This document shows, in pieces, positions 7,459 through 15,919 of a DNA stretch of 64,000 nucleotides (its first letter is position 1; each line of letters starts with the position of its first letter). This stretch comes from Glaciecola amylolytica. Its GTDB lineage: Bacteria > Bacteroidota > Bacteroidia > Flavobacteriales_D > Crocinitomicaceae. A program made the position numbers and the translations under genes. The stretch is taken from the NCBI GenBank assembly GCA_003856375.1, contig CP034120.1, positions 2,914,001 to 2,978,000 of the forward strand, given 5' to 3'. Below the pieces are notes generated by a model. The model was not told the origin of the DNA and did no database searches. It saw only the letters and a program-made list of their open reading frames with translations.

Positions 7459-9205
7459 ATTCCTTAATAAGCAGTTTTTGCACCGAAACTCCTGCTTTTC
7501 TCAGTTCCGCAAAATAAATTCCGCTCTTTAGATTTTCAAGAGAAATCGTTGCCTGATCGGTATTCGAAAAATCGATTACCTGTGTTTTAACCACTTCTCC
7601 GGAAACACTCAGAATCTGAAACTCCAACATTCCCAATGCTTTAGCACTTTTGGTTTGAATCGTCAGATTGTCACTCACAGGATTCGGGAAAAAGTTGAAC
7701 TCCGTAGCTGCAAATAATTCTTCCAATGAAGTTGTTTCCGATTGTATCGTTGCTTCTACATTGACAGTACATCCGTTTTGATCGGTAATCACACAGGTAT
7801 AAGTTCCTGCACACAAATTGCTGGCTGCCGACGTCGTTTGATTTTGCGAATCATTCCATTGATACGAATATGGAGGAACTCCTCCGGTTGCAATCACAAA
7901 AGTTTGTCCGTTACACGTTCCGTTATCCAATCCGGGAAATGAAACTCCTTCCAACTGGGGAACCGATTTAATTTCAAAACAAACCACATCACTCACACCA
8001 TTATTGTCCGTAACAGTCACACAATAACTTCCACCTTGCAGATTGTTTACGGTAGCTGATGTCTGAGAACCCGCATTTGCATCCCAAAGATAAGTGTAGG
8101 GAGCTTGACCTAAATTTGCTTGAACCGTTACACTCGTTCCGCCTGCAGAACAAGCTCCACCTGAAAAATTCAAACTCAGATTCAATCCGAAATTCGTAGG
8201 AACCGTATACATCATATCCAGTTTAACCGGTAAGTGATCTGCGGCATAATACAAGGCTCTCACCACCGAATCAGGATACTGAGAATTTCCTCCTGTAATG
8301 ATACTTTGGTTGTAGTGACTTCCGTCATTTCCCACAGCTTTGTAAGAATTTGCAGCATATTGAAGGGAATTTGATCCGCTCATTACATTTTGAGAAACAA
8401 GGATGTGATCGAAGCGATCGTCCAATCCTCCTGTGATTCCGCAATCTGTGGAACCGCTTGTACGCGGCGACTGTGTATGCAGATATGCAAAAGTTCCGTT
8501 CGAGGTCCAGTTTCCGGGCGCATTCAAAGGATCTTTCAAAAAGTTCGTTCCTCCACTCACCAGGTTTTGGTAGCACGTTTCAGAACTTCGGTAAGTATTC
8601 AAATCTCCGCAAACGAACAAGTGTCTTCCCTGCGGTCTTCCATTCAGAATTGTTCTCAATGTCGCAGTTTGCTGTGCCCGATCGTTTTGATCTGCGGTTG
8701 CACTTCCTGCTTTCAAATGGCACATAAACACTTCAATGAAGCAAGTATCGTGATGCTGCGACAAGGTATTGTCGTTGACATACAAAATGTAATGATTGAG
8801 ATCTCTCGGAGAAGTTTGAATAATGCGTTGCTCTTTCAAAGTCAGTTTTGCCGAATTGTAGAACAGCATGTTTTGTAAATCACCGCCAAAGGAATTCGAA
8901 ACAAACTGTGCGCGTTGATAATGCGTAGTTCCGAACACATTCAACGAACGATTCAACACACTATCGCAGCCCGCAGCCGTCTGAATTTCGCACCCCACAA
9001 AAATATCGGGTTTGAGGTATTGCATGATCTTACGCAAAGTATCTGCCCGATTGGGAAGATTCACGTTCCCCGCTCCGCAATCATTGCGTCCGTTAGGGAA
9101 ATTCAACAAATTGTAAGAGACAATACGCACGGGAACTGTTTGTGCAAAAGCCGATTGAAGACTTCCCAAAAACAGACCCAACAAAATCAAAACGACCACT
9201 TTCAT
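7457..9205 (-). CDS. T9SS-exported endonuclease/exonuclease/phosphatase protein with SprB-type repeats
   Basis: 582 residues in four parts. The signal peptide ends FAQ (about 22). An endonuclease/exonuclease/phosphatase fold spans about 24-335 (SYNLLNFP, CEIQ, VCGDLNTY, FDHILVS, ADHLPVKL). Two SprB-like Ig modules follow (about 340-415 and 418-490), each ending G-S/T-Y-x-C-V-x-T-D-x-N-G. The last part, about 505-582, is a T9SS type A sorting domain (FFPNPVSDNLTI ... SGIYFAELR ... KLLIKE). It is probably a surface or released nuclease or phosphodiesterase; lipid-phosphatase specificity is also possible. It is a likely substrate of the PorU/PorV machinery encoded at 37-42 kb. Confidence 0.88.
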   Translation of the reverse strand: MKVVVLILLGLFLGSLQSAFAQTVPVRIVSYNLLNFPNGRNDCGAGNVNLPNRADTLRKIMQYLKPDIFVGCEIQTAAGCDSVLNRSLNVFGTTHYQRAQFVSNSFGGDLQNMLFYNSAKLTLKEQRIIQTSPRDLNHYILYVNDNTLSQHHDTCFIEVFMCHLKAGSATADQNDRAQQTATLRTILNGRPQGRHLFVCGDLNTYRSSETCYQNLVSGGTNFLKDPLNAPGNWTSNGTFAYLHTQSPRTSGSTDCGITGGLDDRFDHILVSQNVMSGSNSLQYAANSYKAVGNDGSHYNQSIITGGNSQYPDSVVRALYYAADHLPVKLDMMYTVPTNFGLNLSLNFSGGACSAGGTSVTVQANLGQAPYTYLWDANAGSQTSATVNNLQGGSYCVTVTDNNGVSDVVCFEIKSVPQLEGVSFPGLDNGTCNGQTFVIATGGVPPYSYQWNDSQNQTTSAASNLCAGTYTCVITDQNGCTVNVEATIQSETTSLEELFAATEFNFFPNPVSDNLTIQTKSAKALGMLEFQILSVSGEVVKTQVIDFSNTDQATISLENLKSGIYFAELRKAGVSVQKLLIKE

Positions 9206-9401
9206 CCTGCGAAATTACAACGGAAAAATGCCGAAACCCAAGAATAAATTGAGTAAACCGATTTAGTGGTTTGCTTCCCTTGTTAAAGAGTTTGTCCAAG
9301 TTTTAGGAAATATAGAAGTGCAAAGTTTTTTATCTTGGACTACTCAGAAATAAAAAGATAAATATTATTTTGCGGTCTGATAACTGAAACACTATTTATT
9401 G

Positions 9402-10838
9402 ATGAACAACGTTCTTAAAAACATTGCTGACAATTGGAAATTAGAAGCTAAACTAGAAGATACCCAAAAATACTTTTACTATTCAACTGAGGTAGATAAC
9501 ATTATCAAAAAAGATAAGTGTTATATTATTGGTAGAAAGGGTACAGGAAAATCTGCTATTTGTGAGTATCTAATTAAGCGAAAAGAACATAACATTTTTT
9601 CAACCAAGCTTAGTTTTAAAAATTTCCCATTCAACGAACTGTACAATCTAGACAACCAAAAGTACACCGCCCCCAATCAGTATATTACGTTATGGAAATA
9701 CCTAATTTATTCTAATGTATGTCAACTCATGGCAATAAATGAAAAAGTTAATTCATCTATTAGAAATGAACTTTTAAAATTATACCCAAAGAATGATTTA
9801 AAGTCTTTAGCAAGGACGATTAGCAATTGGACAAGTGCAGAATTTGGAGCAAATATATTAGGCAACGGCGGTTCTTTTAAATTTTCTAAAGATGAGAGTA
9901 AAAACGTAATCCCTTGGATAGATAAAGTAAATATCCTAGAAGATATTATTCTGAATTATTGTGATGATTCTGAATATTATATTGTATTTGATGAATTAGA
10001 TGAAGATTATCGTCAAATTTCAGATGATGAAGAATCAAAACAATATGTTTTCTTATTAACAAGTCTTTTCAAAGCAGTTCAAGATGTTAAATCTACTTTT
10101 ATTGATAGTAGAAAAAAAATCAAACCTGTAGTATTCTTAAGAGATGATATTTATACTTTAATCAAAGATTCTGATAAGAATAAGTGGCGAGACTACAAAA
10201 TCGAAGTTGAATGGAATGAAAAAAAGCTAAAAGATCTTTTAGCTTTCAGAATTTCTAAGGACTTTGATCAAGATATTCCACCTTTCCAATTCCAAGCAGC
10301 TTGGGAAAAAATTTTCTATCGTGAACAAATCGGTTTTGGAAACAAACAAGAGAAGAAAATTCACTCATTTGATTTCATTGCACGAAGTACTCATCTAAGG
10401 CCAAGAGATTTTATGCATTATATCCAAGGTTGCGCGGAAGAAACGTTTAACAAAGGCTATTCTTTTATTCGTGAAGGAAACATCAAATTTGTAGACCGAG
10501 CATTTTCAAACTACTTACGTGATGAAATTGTTGACGAGGTTTTTCCAATTTTGCCCGAGATCGAAGAATACTTACAAATATTCGCAAATATTCGCAAATG
10601 GAATTTTACACTTCAAGAATTTACAAATGAATATAACAAATACTTAAAGGCTGGAACAATCAAAGAAAAAAATATTGATTACGTTTTAGATACTCTATAT
10701 AACTTTAGTGTTATTGGCAATCAAAATAAACACAAAAAAGAAATCTTTTACTTTAAATACATGCATACCAACATGACATTTAACAGAACAGAAAATATAG
10801 TAATTCATAGAGGGCTTTTTAAAGCTCTCCAGTTATAG
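9402..10838 (+). CDS. P-loop ATPase, Sll1717/FunZ-like
   Basis: 478 residues from the ATG at 9402 (an in-frame TTG lies one codon upstream). Walker A is GRKGTGKS (44-51), Walker B is YYIVFDELDED (192-202), and KPVVFLRDDIYTLI (241-254) is a sensor-like strand. THLRPRDFMHYI follows in the helical part and the C-terminal 100 residues look winged-helix-like. This matches the P-loop ATPase type annotated Sll1717 or FunZ, often found in accessory and restriction-modification loci. The gene is visibly more A+T-rich than its neighbours, which suggests transfer. The next gene is a PD-(D/E)XK nuclease. No methyltransferase or integrase is adjacent. Confidence 0.75.
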   Translation: MNNVLKNIADNWKLEAKLEDTQKYFYYSTEVDNIIKKDKCYIIGRKGTGKSAICEYLIKRKEHNIFSTKLSFKNFPFNELYNLDNQKYTAPNQYITLWKYLIYSNVCQLMAINEKVNSSIRNELLKLYPKNDLKSLARTISNWTSAEFGANILGNGGSFKFSKDESKNVIPWIDKVNILEDIILNYCDDSEYYIVFDELDEDYRQISDDEESKQYVFLLTSLFKAVQDVKSTFIDSRKKIKPVVFLRDDIYTLIKDSDKNKWRDYKIEVEWNEKKLKDLLAFRISKDFDQDIPPFQFQAAWEKIFYREQIGFGNKQEKKIHSFDFIARSTHLRPRDFMHYIQGCAEETFNKGYSFIREGNIKFVDRAFSNYLRDEIVDEVFPILPEIEEYLQIFANIRKWNFTLQEFTNEYNKYLKAGTIKEKNIDYVLDTLYNFSVIGNQNKHKKEIFYFKYMHTNMTFNRTENIVIHRGLFKALQL

Positions 10839-10845
10839 AAAAGTA

Positions 10846-10876
10846 ACATTTTATATCTCTGAATAACATAAAATGT
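10846..10876 (+). repeat. AT-rich 9-bp inverted repeat after the ATPase gene
   Basis: ACATTTTAT (10846-10854) and ATAAAATGT (10868-10876) are perfect inverted arms around a 13-nt loop, 8 bp after the ATPase stop. It may be a weak terminator or a regulator site. It lacks a T run. Confidence 0.4.
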
Positions 10877-10892
10877 AATACTCTGTGACATT

Positions 10893-10929
10893 AAGAATTC
10901 ATACCGTTTCACAAATGGTATGAATTCTT
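10893..10929 (+). promoter_or_regulatory. Perfect 13-bp inverted repeat spanning the nuclease start codon
   Basis: AAGAATTCATACC (10893-10905) and GGTATGAATTCTT (10917-10929) are perfect inverted arms around an 11-nt loop. The ATG of the nuclease gene (10920-10922) lies inside the right arm. In RNA this hairpin would bury the start codon; as DNA it could be an operator for a dimeric protein. No clear Shine-Dalgarno sequence precedes the ATG. Confidence 0.7.
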
Positions 10930-12089
10930 CCAAATTAATTGACTGGGATTTCTACAATTACATTTATGAGAGCAGTTTTCTTTATCAGGATTTTCACAAA
11001 AAACCACTAGAATTATCAAAACCAAACATGCTGAATAACCTTTATCGCTTATATAAAAGCAATCGCCTGAAAAGTCCTCTTGAAGATTTTACGACTGAAG
11101 TTTTTGCAGGAATTTTAAAATTCGACCCTTCCCTATTAAATGATTTCTGTGTCGATTTTTTAGGTCTTCAAAAAGAGCCTTTTGTTTTAAGAACCCAGGT
11201 AAAATACCCGCTTAAAAATGATATTGACTGCATTGTTGATATGGTCATTGAAAGCCAGAACCAAGTGTGTTTTATTGAAAACAAAGTGGATTCGAAGGAA
11301 GGATTCCGGCAATTGGAAAGATATTCCAAAGTGCTCGACAAGCTTCAATCACAAGGCAAGTCAACTTATTTGGTCTTTTGCACGAAAAATGCCGAAGAGA
11401 AAACCATTACCGAACATCAATTCAAACAAATCAGGTGGTTTCAGGTCGCCAAATTTGTGGAGAAACATCCTTCCGAAAGCGCAATCAAAAAAGATTTCCT
11501 TTTATTCCTAAAACTAAAAAAAATGAGTCAGGACTTAACGATAACTAAAACGAATACATTCGTCACTGAGAATATTTTCGAAACCATCCACTTAATCAAC
11601 GGACATTTGGATCGAATCAAACCCTTCTTTGAAAAAGCCTTTAATAAAAATGGATCCAAAAAAATAAGTGACGGATTCAACATTACACAAATTCTGAAAC
11701 ACAAAAGACTCATTTACTACTTTAAAGAGATTCTGGGAAATACTCCCGACGGCTGGTCAGAAATCAAATACGGTTTTCAGTTAAACAGCCTTAAAATTTA
11801 CTGCGGAATCTGGATTGATCATCAAAATTCTAAGCACAATGATCTCAAACAGCACATACTAAAGAATGAATCTGTGTTCGGATTAATTGATCTTCCCAAT
11901 GGTTTTGCGCTGGAATTAAGTGAATCATTAGCCACGTATCTGGATGATCCGGACGGCGATGAAAGAATCCTCAATTGGTTCAAAGAAGCGTTCGGTAAAT
12001 TCCAAAAACTGATTGAAGACACAAAAGATTTATCCTGGAAATTGGATATTTCCGACAATTCACTGATCAAAGAAATAAGTAATTCGTAA
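10920..12089 (+). CDS. PD-(D/E)XK nuclease superfamily protein
   Basis: 389 residues. The N-terminal half carries a restriction-endonuclease-like core: an acidic helix (E56-E60 in LEDFTTEVF), then DIDCIVDMVI (101-110), IENK (119-122, E120 and K122) and Q131 in FRQLERYSKVL. This matches the PDDEXK_4-type family. YLVFCTK (150-156) is the next core strand. The C-terminal half (about 210-389) is a less conserved module, perhaps for target recognition. Family members are mostly uncharacterised and common in accessory loci. It begins 81 bp after the P-loop ATPase in the same direction, with two inverted repeats between. Whether they work together is inference. Confidence 0.75.
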   Translation: MNSSKLIDWDFYNYIYESSFLYQDFHKKPLELSKPNMLNNLYRLYKSNRLKSPLEDFTTEVFAGILKFDPSLLNDFCVDFLGLQKEPFVLRTQVKYPLKNDIDCIVDMVIESQNQVCFIENKVDSKEGFRQLERYSKVLDKLQSQGKSTYLVFCTKNAEEKTITEHQFKQIRWFQVAKFVEKHPSESAIKKDFLLFLKLKKMSQDLTITKTNTFVTENIFETIHLINGHLDRIKPFFEKAFNKNGSKKISDGFNITQILKHKRLIYYFKEILGNTPDGWSEIKYGFQLNSLKIYCGIWIDHQNSKHNDLKQHILKNESVFGLIDLPNGFALELSESLATYLDDPDGDERILNWFKEAFGKFQKLIEDTKDLSWKLDISDNSLIKEISNS

Positions 12090-12213
12090 CACAAACCTCC
12101 TGCATTTCAACCGCTAAATAATGAACCTCAACCATTTGTCAGAACTGCTATAAACAGCTTCCGAATCTTACATACATTGCCGGTTATTACCGAATTTAGT
12201 CAATATTCAGAAT

Positions 12214-13143
12214 ATGAAAGCAATTGTTTACCACACTTACGGAGCACCCGAAGTATTGCAGGTTCAGGAAATCGAAAAGCCGGTTCCCAAAGGAAATGAA
12301 GTTCTAGTAAAAGTACACGCGTCTACCGTTACGGCCGGAACAATATGGATTCGAAAAGGTGAGTTTCCCGGATCACGCCTGTTTACTTTTCTTCTGCGGC
12401 TCATGTATGGTTTTAAACAACCTCAAAAACCGGTCATCGGGTTCGAGTTTTCCGGAATCGTTGAAGCAGCCGGGGCAAATGTCGGTAAATTCAAAAAGGG
12501 AGATTCGGTTTACGGAACCACTACTGATCTGAAACAAGGAGCATATGCGGAATATGTTTGTATACCGGAAAGCTGGAAGCAAGGAGTTATTGCGCACAAA
12601 CCCGAAACCTTGAGCTTTGAAGAAGCAGCCGCACTTCCTATCGGAGCGATGACCGCATATCACATCCTTCAAAAAAAATCCATTCAAAAAGGAGCAAAAG
12701 TACTTGTTTACGGAGCTTCGGGAAGTGTTGGATCCTACGCCGTTCAGTTGGCAAAATTTCAGGGAGCAGATGTTACAGCTGTGTGCAGTGCTGCCAACCT
12801 GGAATTAGCAAAATCATTGGGCGCCGATGAAGCAATTGACTACCAAACAAATGATCTGTCACAACTAACGAAGCGTTTTGACGTGGTTTTTGATGCTGTC
12901 GGGAAATTGCCTTCTGCCAAAGGAAAATCCTTGTTGAAACCGGGAGGAAAATGGTGTTCCATCAAATCCATGACTTCTGAAAAGACCAGCTATCTGGATG
13001 AATTTCACAAAATGATTTCGGACGGGAAATTAAAACCGGTCATTGACCGCACCTATCCTTTGGAAGAAATCGTAGATGCACACCGCTACGTGGAATCGGG
13101 ACGCAAAAAAGGAAATGTGGTTATTTTGGTCAACGAAAACTAA
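12214..13143 (+). CDS. NAD(P)-dependent MDR oxidoreductase (quinone-reductase-like)
   Basis: 309 residues of the zinc-independent medium-chain dehydrogenase/reductase family. The GroES-like N-terminal domain includes PVIGFEFSGIV (73-83) and GDSVYG (96-101). The Rossmann motif is VYGASGSVGSYAVQLAK (165-181), and LGADEAIDY is typical of the NADPH-binding region. The structural and catalytic cysteines of zinc alcohol dehydrogenases are absent, which supports a quinone/enone reductase role. The substrate is unknown. It stands as a single gene with 124 bp upstream. Confidence 0.85.
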   Translation: MKAIVYHTYGAPEVLQVQEIEKPVPKGNEVLVKVHASTVTAGTIWIRKGEFPGSRLFTFLLRLMYGFKQPQKPVIGFEFSGIVEAAGANVGKFKKGDSVYGTTTDLKQGAYAEYVCIPESWKQGVIAHKPETLSFEEAAALPIGAMTAYHILQKKSIQKGAKVLVYGASGSVGSYAVQLAKFQGADVTAVCSAANLELAKSLGADEAIDYQTNDLSQLTKRFDVVFDAVGKLPSAKGKSLLKPGGKWCSIKSMTSEKTSYLDEFHKMISDGKLKPVIDRTYPLEEIVDAHRYVESGRKKGNVVILVNEN

Positions 13144-13148
13144 CTTTG
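13141..13148 (+). promoter_or_regulatory. TAnnTTTG box upstream of the glycosylase-like gene
   Basis: TAACTTTG fits the Bacteroidetes -7 consensus. Its first three bases are the stop codon of the preceding oxidoreductase. It lies 27 bp before the ATG at 13175. No clear -33 element is seen at the usual distance. Confidence 0.4.
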
Positions 13149-13174
13149 CATGGCAGTAACACGAGTAATTGATC

Positions 13175-13765
13175 ATGCAAGAAGAACTTCATCCCTGGAA
13201 TTGGTTTGCTCCTGAAAACAGCAGAACATTGATCATCGGAACTTTCCCGACGGCGCGGAAAAACTGGTCTTTCGAATTTTTCTATCCCAACAAGGCGAAT
13301 TTGTTCTGGAAGGTTATTGCACAAATCCTGGAAACAGAATTGTTCTATCTGAACGGAAATCCGGCAACGGAGGAACGGAAAATCCTTTTGCGAAACCTGA
13401 ATCTGGCGCTGACGGATATGGGAAAACACATCATCCGTTTTGAAAACAGTTCGTTGGATGAAAACCTGAAAGTAGTCGAATACATGAACATTTTTCAGAT
13501 TCTGGACGAAAATCCAGGCATTGAAAAACTCATTTTTACCAGTAGTTCAGGCAAAGTAAGCGCTGTAAAATGGTTCACGGAATTTCTGGAAAGTCAGGGA
13601 ATCAAACACCGTTTTCCAACCGGAAAGAAACCGATTCGCAGTTCGATTGATTATCGCGGAAGAACCATTCAGCTCGTTATTCTCTATTCACCTTCTCCAA
13701 GAGCCGCCAACCGCATTTCGTTCGAAGACCTGGTGGAATTGTATAAACGGGAGATTCTTTTTTAA
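13175..13765 (+). CDS. Uracil-DNA glycosylase family protein
   Basis: 196 residues from the ATG at 13175 (a TTG two codons earlier is less likely). LIIGTFP (19-25) resembles the first motif of uracil/mismatch DNA glycosylases. YSPSPRAANR (171-180) resembles the C-terminal DNA-intercalation motif, with SPSPRA replacing the classical HPSP. The asparagine or aspartate typical of classical motif I is not obvious, so activity is uncertain. Its presumed role is base-excision repair. It has its own -7-like box and no operon partner. Confidence 0.7.
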   Translation: MQEELHPWNWFAPENSRTLIIGTFPTARKNWSFEFFYPNKANLFWKVIAQILETELFYLNGNPATEERKILLRNLNLALTDMGKHIIRFENSSLDENLKVVEYMNIFQILDENPGIEKLIFTSSSGKVSAVKWFTEFLESQGIKHRFPTGKKPIRSSIDYRGRTIQLVILYSPSPRAANRISFEDLVELYKREILF

Positions 13766-13821
13766 GAAATCCTGAAAAACCGTATCTTAACGAGCCAAAA
13801 TAACAGATTCACAAAAGAACC

Positions 13822-14184
13822 ATGCATTTCGAATCACACACCAGAAACAACATTCAGATAGCTGAAGTAGTCTCCGATGAACCGATCATCCAAACTGCTG
13901 AAGATGGCTTGGATTTATTGGGGAATCTCTATTATCAAGGCTTCGACCGGATCATCATTTACAGTAAGAACATCACTCCTGCTTTTTTCGATCTCAAAAA
14001 CGGATTGGCCGGAGAAATCTTGCAGAAATTCTCCAATTACCGCATCCGGCTTGCCATTGTGGGAGATTTCAGCTCTCATACTTCTAAAAGTATCACCGAT
14101 TTTATCTTTGAAAGCAACAATGGGAAACAAGTCAATTTTCTGGATTCCGTAGAAACCGCTTTGGAGAAATTATCTCTGAATTAA
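13822..14184 (+). CDS. DUF4180 domain protein
   Basis: 120 residues covering a whole DUF4180 domain: the DGLDLLGNLYYQGFDRIIIY region (about 29-48), ITPAFFDLKNGLAGEILQKF and YRIRLAIVGDFS. No biochemical role is established for this family; it looks like a small cytoplasmic alpha/beta protein. It is followed after 7 bp by the next gene, and then by an acetyltransferase, so the three may form a unit. Confidence 0.8.
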   Translation: MHFESHTRNNIQIAEVVSDEPIIQTAEDGLDLLGNLYYQGFDRIIIYSKNITPAFFDLKNGLAGEILQKFSNYRIRLAIVGDFSSHTSKSITDFIFESNNGKQVNFLDSVETALEKLSLN

Positions 14185-14191
14185 TCCCTCT

Positions 14192-14647
14192 ATGGAAAAA
14201 GAAATCAAGTATATCGAACTCAAATCAGGTTTTTCAAGTGACGGCCCCGCATGGATTGCGGAAGTTGAGTTTTCAAAGTCAGGACAAACGGTTTACTTCA
14301 ACGACATGGCTTTGAAAAAGCTCAAAAATACCGGAGCTATTTCCAATCATTACGACATCGAAACAGGTGAAGAATATTGGATTTCCGGTGTAAAACGCAA
14401 CGGGCAGGACAGACATTGGGCCGGTAGCGGAAAAATCATGCTGGATGAAGAAATTGTTCCGGATTACCTCAAATTGGTCGACTTCACAATCATCAGTGAA
14501 AAACACTTTGAATTGATTCAACTGAACAAAGATTTCGACAAAAGCCGCTTCAACGAACTGGAGAATTCGAAGATTGAGAAACTTGAAGTTACCCATTACA
14601 CGCAGTGGTACTGGGACAAAAATCGCAGAAAACTGGTTTGTCAATAG
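14192..14647 (+). CDS. Conserved hypothetical protein
   Basis: 151 residues without signal peptide or membrane helix. It opens IKYIELKSGFSSDGPAWIAEVEFSKS and contains GQTVYFNDMALKK and EEYWISGVKRNGQDRHW, which I associate with a small uncharacterised cytoplasmic family. Some database relatives carry the misleading name 1-deoxy-D-xylulose-5-phosphate synthase, which this length cannot be. It sits 7 bp after the DUF4180 gene and 6 bp before the acetyltransferase. Confidence 0.7.
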   Translation: MEKEIKYIELKSGFSSDGPAWIAEVEFSKSGQTVYFNDMALKKLKNTGAISNHYDIETGEEYWISGVKRNGQDRHWAGSGKIMLDEEIVPDYLKLVDFTIISEKHFELIQLNKDFDKSRFNELENSKIEKLEVTHYTQWYWDKNRRKLVCQ

Positions 14648-14653
14648 CAAAAA

Positions 14654-15187
14654 ATGGAAGAGCTGATTCTAAAAACCGAGCGCTTACTAATCAGACCGGT
14701 GTCTGATCTGGATCTCGATGATGTTCACCAATTGCAGTCTTTACCTGAAATTACCCGGTTCAATACGGCTGACATCCCGAAAAGCATTCAGGAAACGGAA
14801 GTTGTTCTTTCAGCCTGGATTTCAGATCCGAAAAGTCTGGTGTTTGCCATGGAAACGGCTGATGGAAAGGAATTCGTCGGATTGATCGGCATAAAACAAG
14901 GAAGAGAAAAATACCGGAATGCGGAGATTTGGTTCAAAATTCATACTGCTTTCTGGAATCAAGGTTTTACAACAGAAGCCGTTAAGCGAATCATTCGTTT
15001 TGGATTTGAAGATCTGCATCTTCACCGCATAGAAGCCGGTTGTGCAATCGAAAATGCAGGTTCCGTGCGCGTACTGGAAAAAGTCGGAATGCTTCGCGAA
15101 GCTCATACCAGACAAGCTTTACCACTTCAATCAGGTTGGTCGGACGGTTATGATTATGCCATTCTGGATTCCGACAAGTGGTCGTGA
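14654..15187 (+). CDS. GNAT N-acetyltransferase, RimJ/RimL type
   Basis: 177 residues with the RimJ/RimL-type GNAT layout: LKTERLLIRPVSDLD at the N-terminus, AEIWFKIHTAFWNQGFTTEAV for motif A (acetyl-CoA pyrophosphate loop) and HRIEAGCAIENAGSVRVLEKVGM for motif B. It transfers an acetyl group from acetyl-CoA to an amine, perhaps a protein N-terminus or small molecule. It is the last gene of the apparent three-gene unit starting at 13822. Confidence 0.85.
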   Translation: MEELILKTERLLIRPVSDLDLDDVHQLQSLPEITRFNTADIPKSIQETEVVLSAWISDPKSLVFAMETADGKEFVGLIGIKQGREKYRNAEIWFKIHTAFWNQGFTTEAVKRIIRFGFEDLHLHRIEAGCAIENAGSVRVLEKVGMLREAHTRQALPLQSGWSDGYDYAILDSDKWS

Positions 15188-15280
15188 TCATCATTCTCCG
15201 GAAGGAAAATGAGACAAATTGCCGGATTTGAACAATAAACCGATGAAAGACGAAGTTTTATTCAGATAAAAAATCAAAAG

Positions 15281-15898
15281 ATGCAGCTCATCGCAATAGA
15301 CGAATTTATTCCTGATTTCCCGGCCCTTTTTGAGCATTCCGGAAAACAACCCTGGGATCTCACAAACGACCTCAAAGCCCAATTAGAAAAAATCATTTCA
15401 ACACTTGGCGACGATTACCTCATCCGGGATCAGGTAGCCATTCACAAATCGGCAGTGATTGAAACCGGAGCGACAATCAAAGCTCCTGCCCTTATCTCGG
15501 AAAATTGTTTTGTAGGAGCACACGCTTATTTCAGAGAAGGTGTTTATCTGGCTCAAAACGTTCGGATCGGGCCCGGCTGTGAAATCAAAAACAGCATTAT
15601 CTGCTCAGGAACTGCCATTGCCCATTTCAATTATGTCGGAAACAGCATTATTGGCCGGAATGTGAATTTTGAAGCCGGATCGATTGCTGCCAACCATTTC
15701 AATGAACGTTCCGACAAACAGATTTCGGTTCTTTACAAGGATCAGGTTATGGAAACGAGTACTGAGAAATTCGGCTCACTGATTGGTGACAATTCAAAGA
15801 TCGGTGCAAATGCGGTTTTATCTCCGGGAACCATTCTTTCCAAACAATCCATTGTCAAAAGACTGGAACTGGTAGAACAGATTCCGGCAGATCAATAA
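15281..15898 (+). CDS. Left-handed beta-helix acyltransferase-like protein
   Basis: 205 residues. After a helical N-terminus (about 1-60), hexapeptide-type repeats run from about residue 60 to 195: VAIHKSAVIETGATIKAPALISENCFVGAHAYF, VRIGPGCEIKNSIICSGTAIAHFNYVGNSIIG and IGDNSKIGANAVLSPGTIL. The layout resembles the C-terminal half of GlmU and sugar O-/N-acetyltransferases without the nucleotidyltransferase domain. An acetyl- or succinyl-transferase acting on sugars is likely; the acceptor is not visible. Confidence 0.75.
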   Translation: MQLIAIDEFIPDFPALFEHSGKQPWDLTNDLKAQLEKIISTLGDDYLIRDQVAIHKSAVIETGATIKAPALISENCFVGAHAYFREGVYLAQNVRIGPGCEIKNSIICSGTAIAHFNYVGNSIIGRNVNFEAGSIAANHFNERSDKQISVLYKDQVMETSTEKFGSLIGDNSKIGANAVLSPGTILSKQSIVKRLELVEQIPADQ

Positions 15899-15919
15899 AA
15901 ATCAATTGACTTTCTATTT

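Noticed and set aside
8390-8878. 162-codon open frame opposite the T9SS-exported nuclease
   Set aside because: It is antisense to the conserved catalytic domain; no start signal or family.
14192-14647. 1-deoxy-D-xylulose-5-phosphate synthase
   Set aside because: A name that I recall on relatives; at 151 residues without a thiamine-diphosphate motif it cannot be that enzyme.
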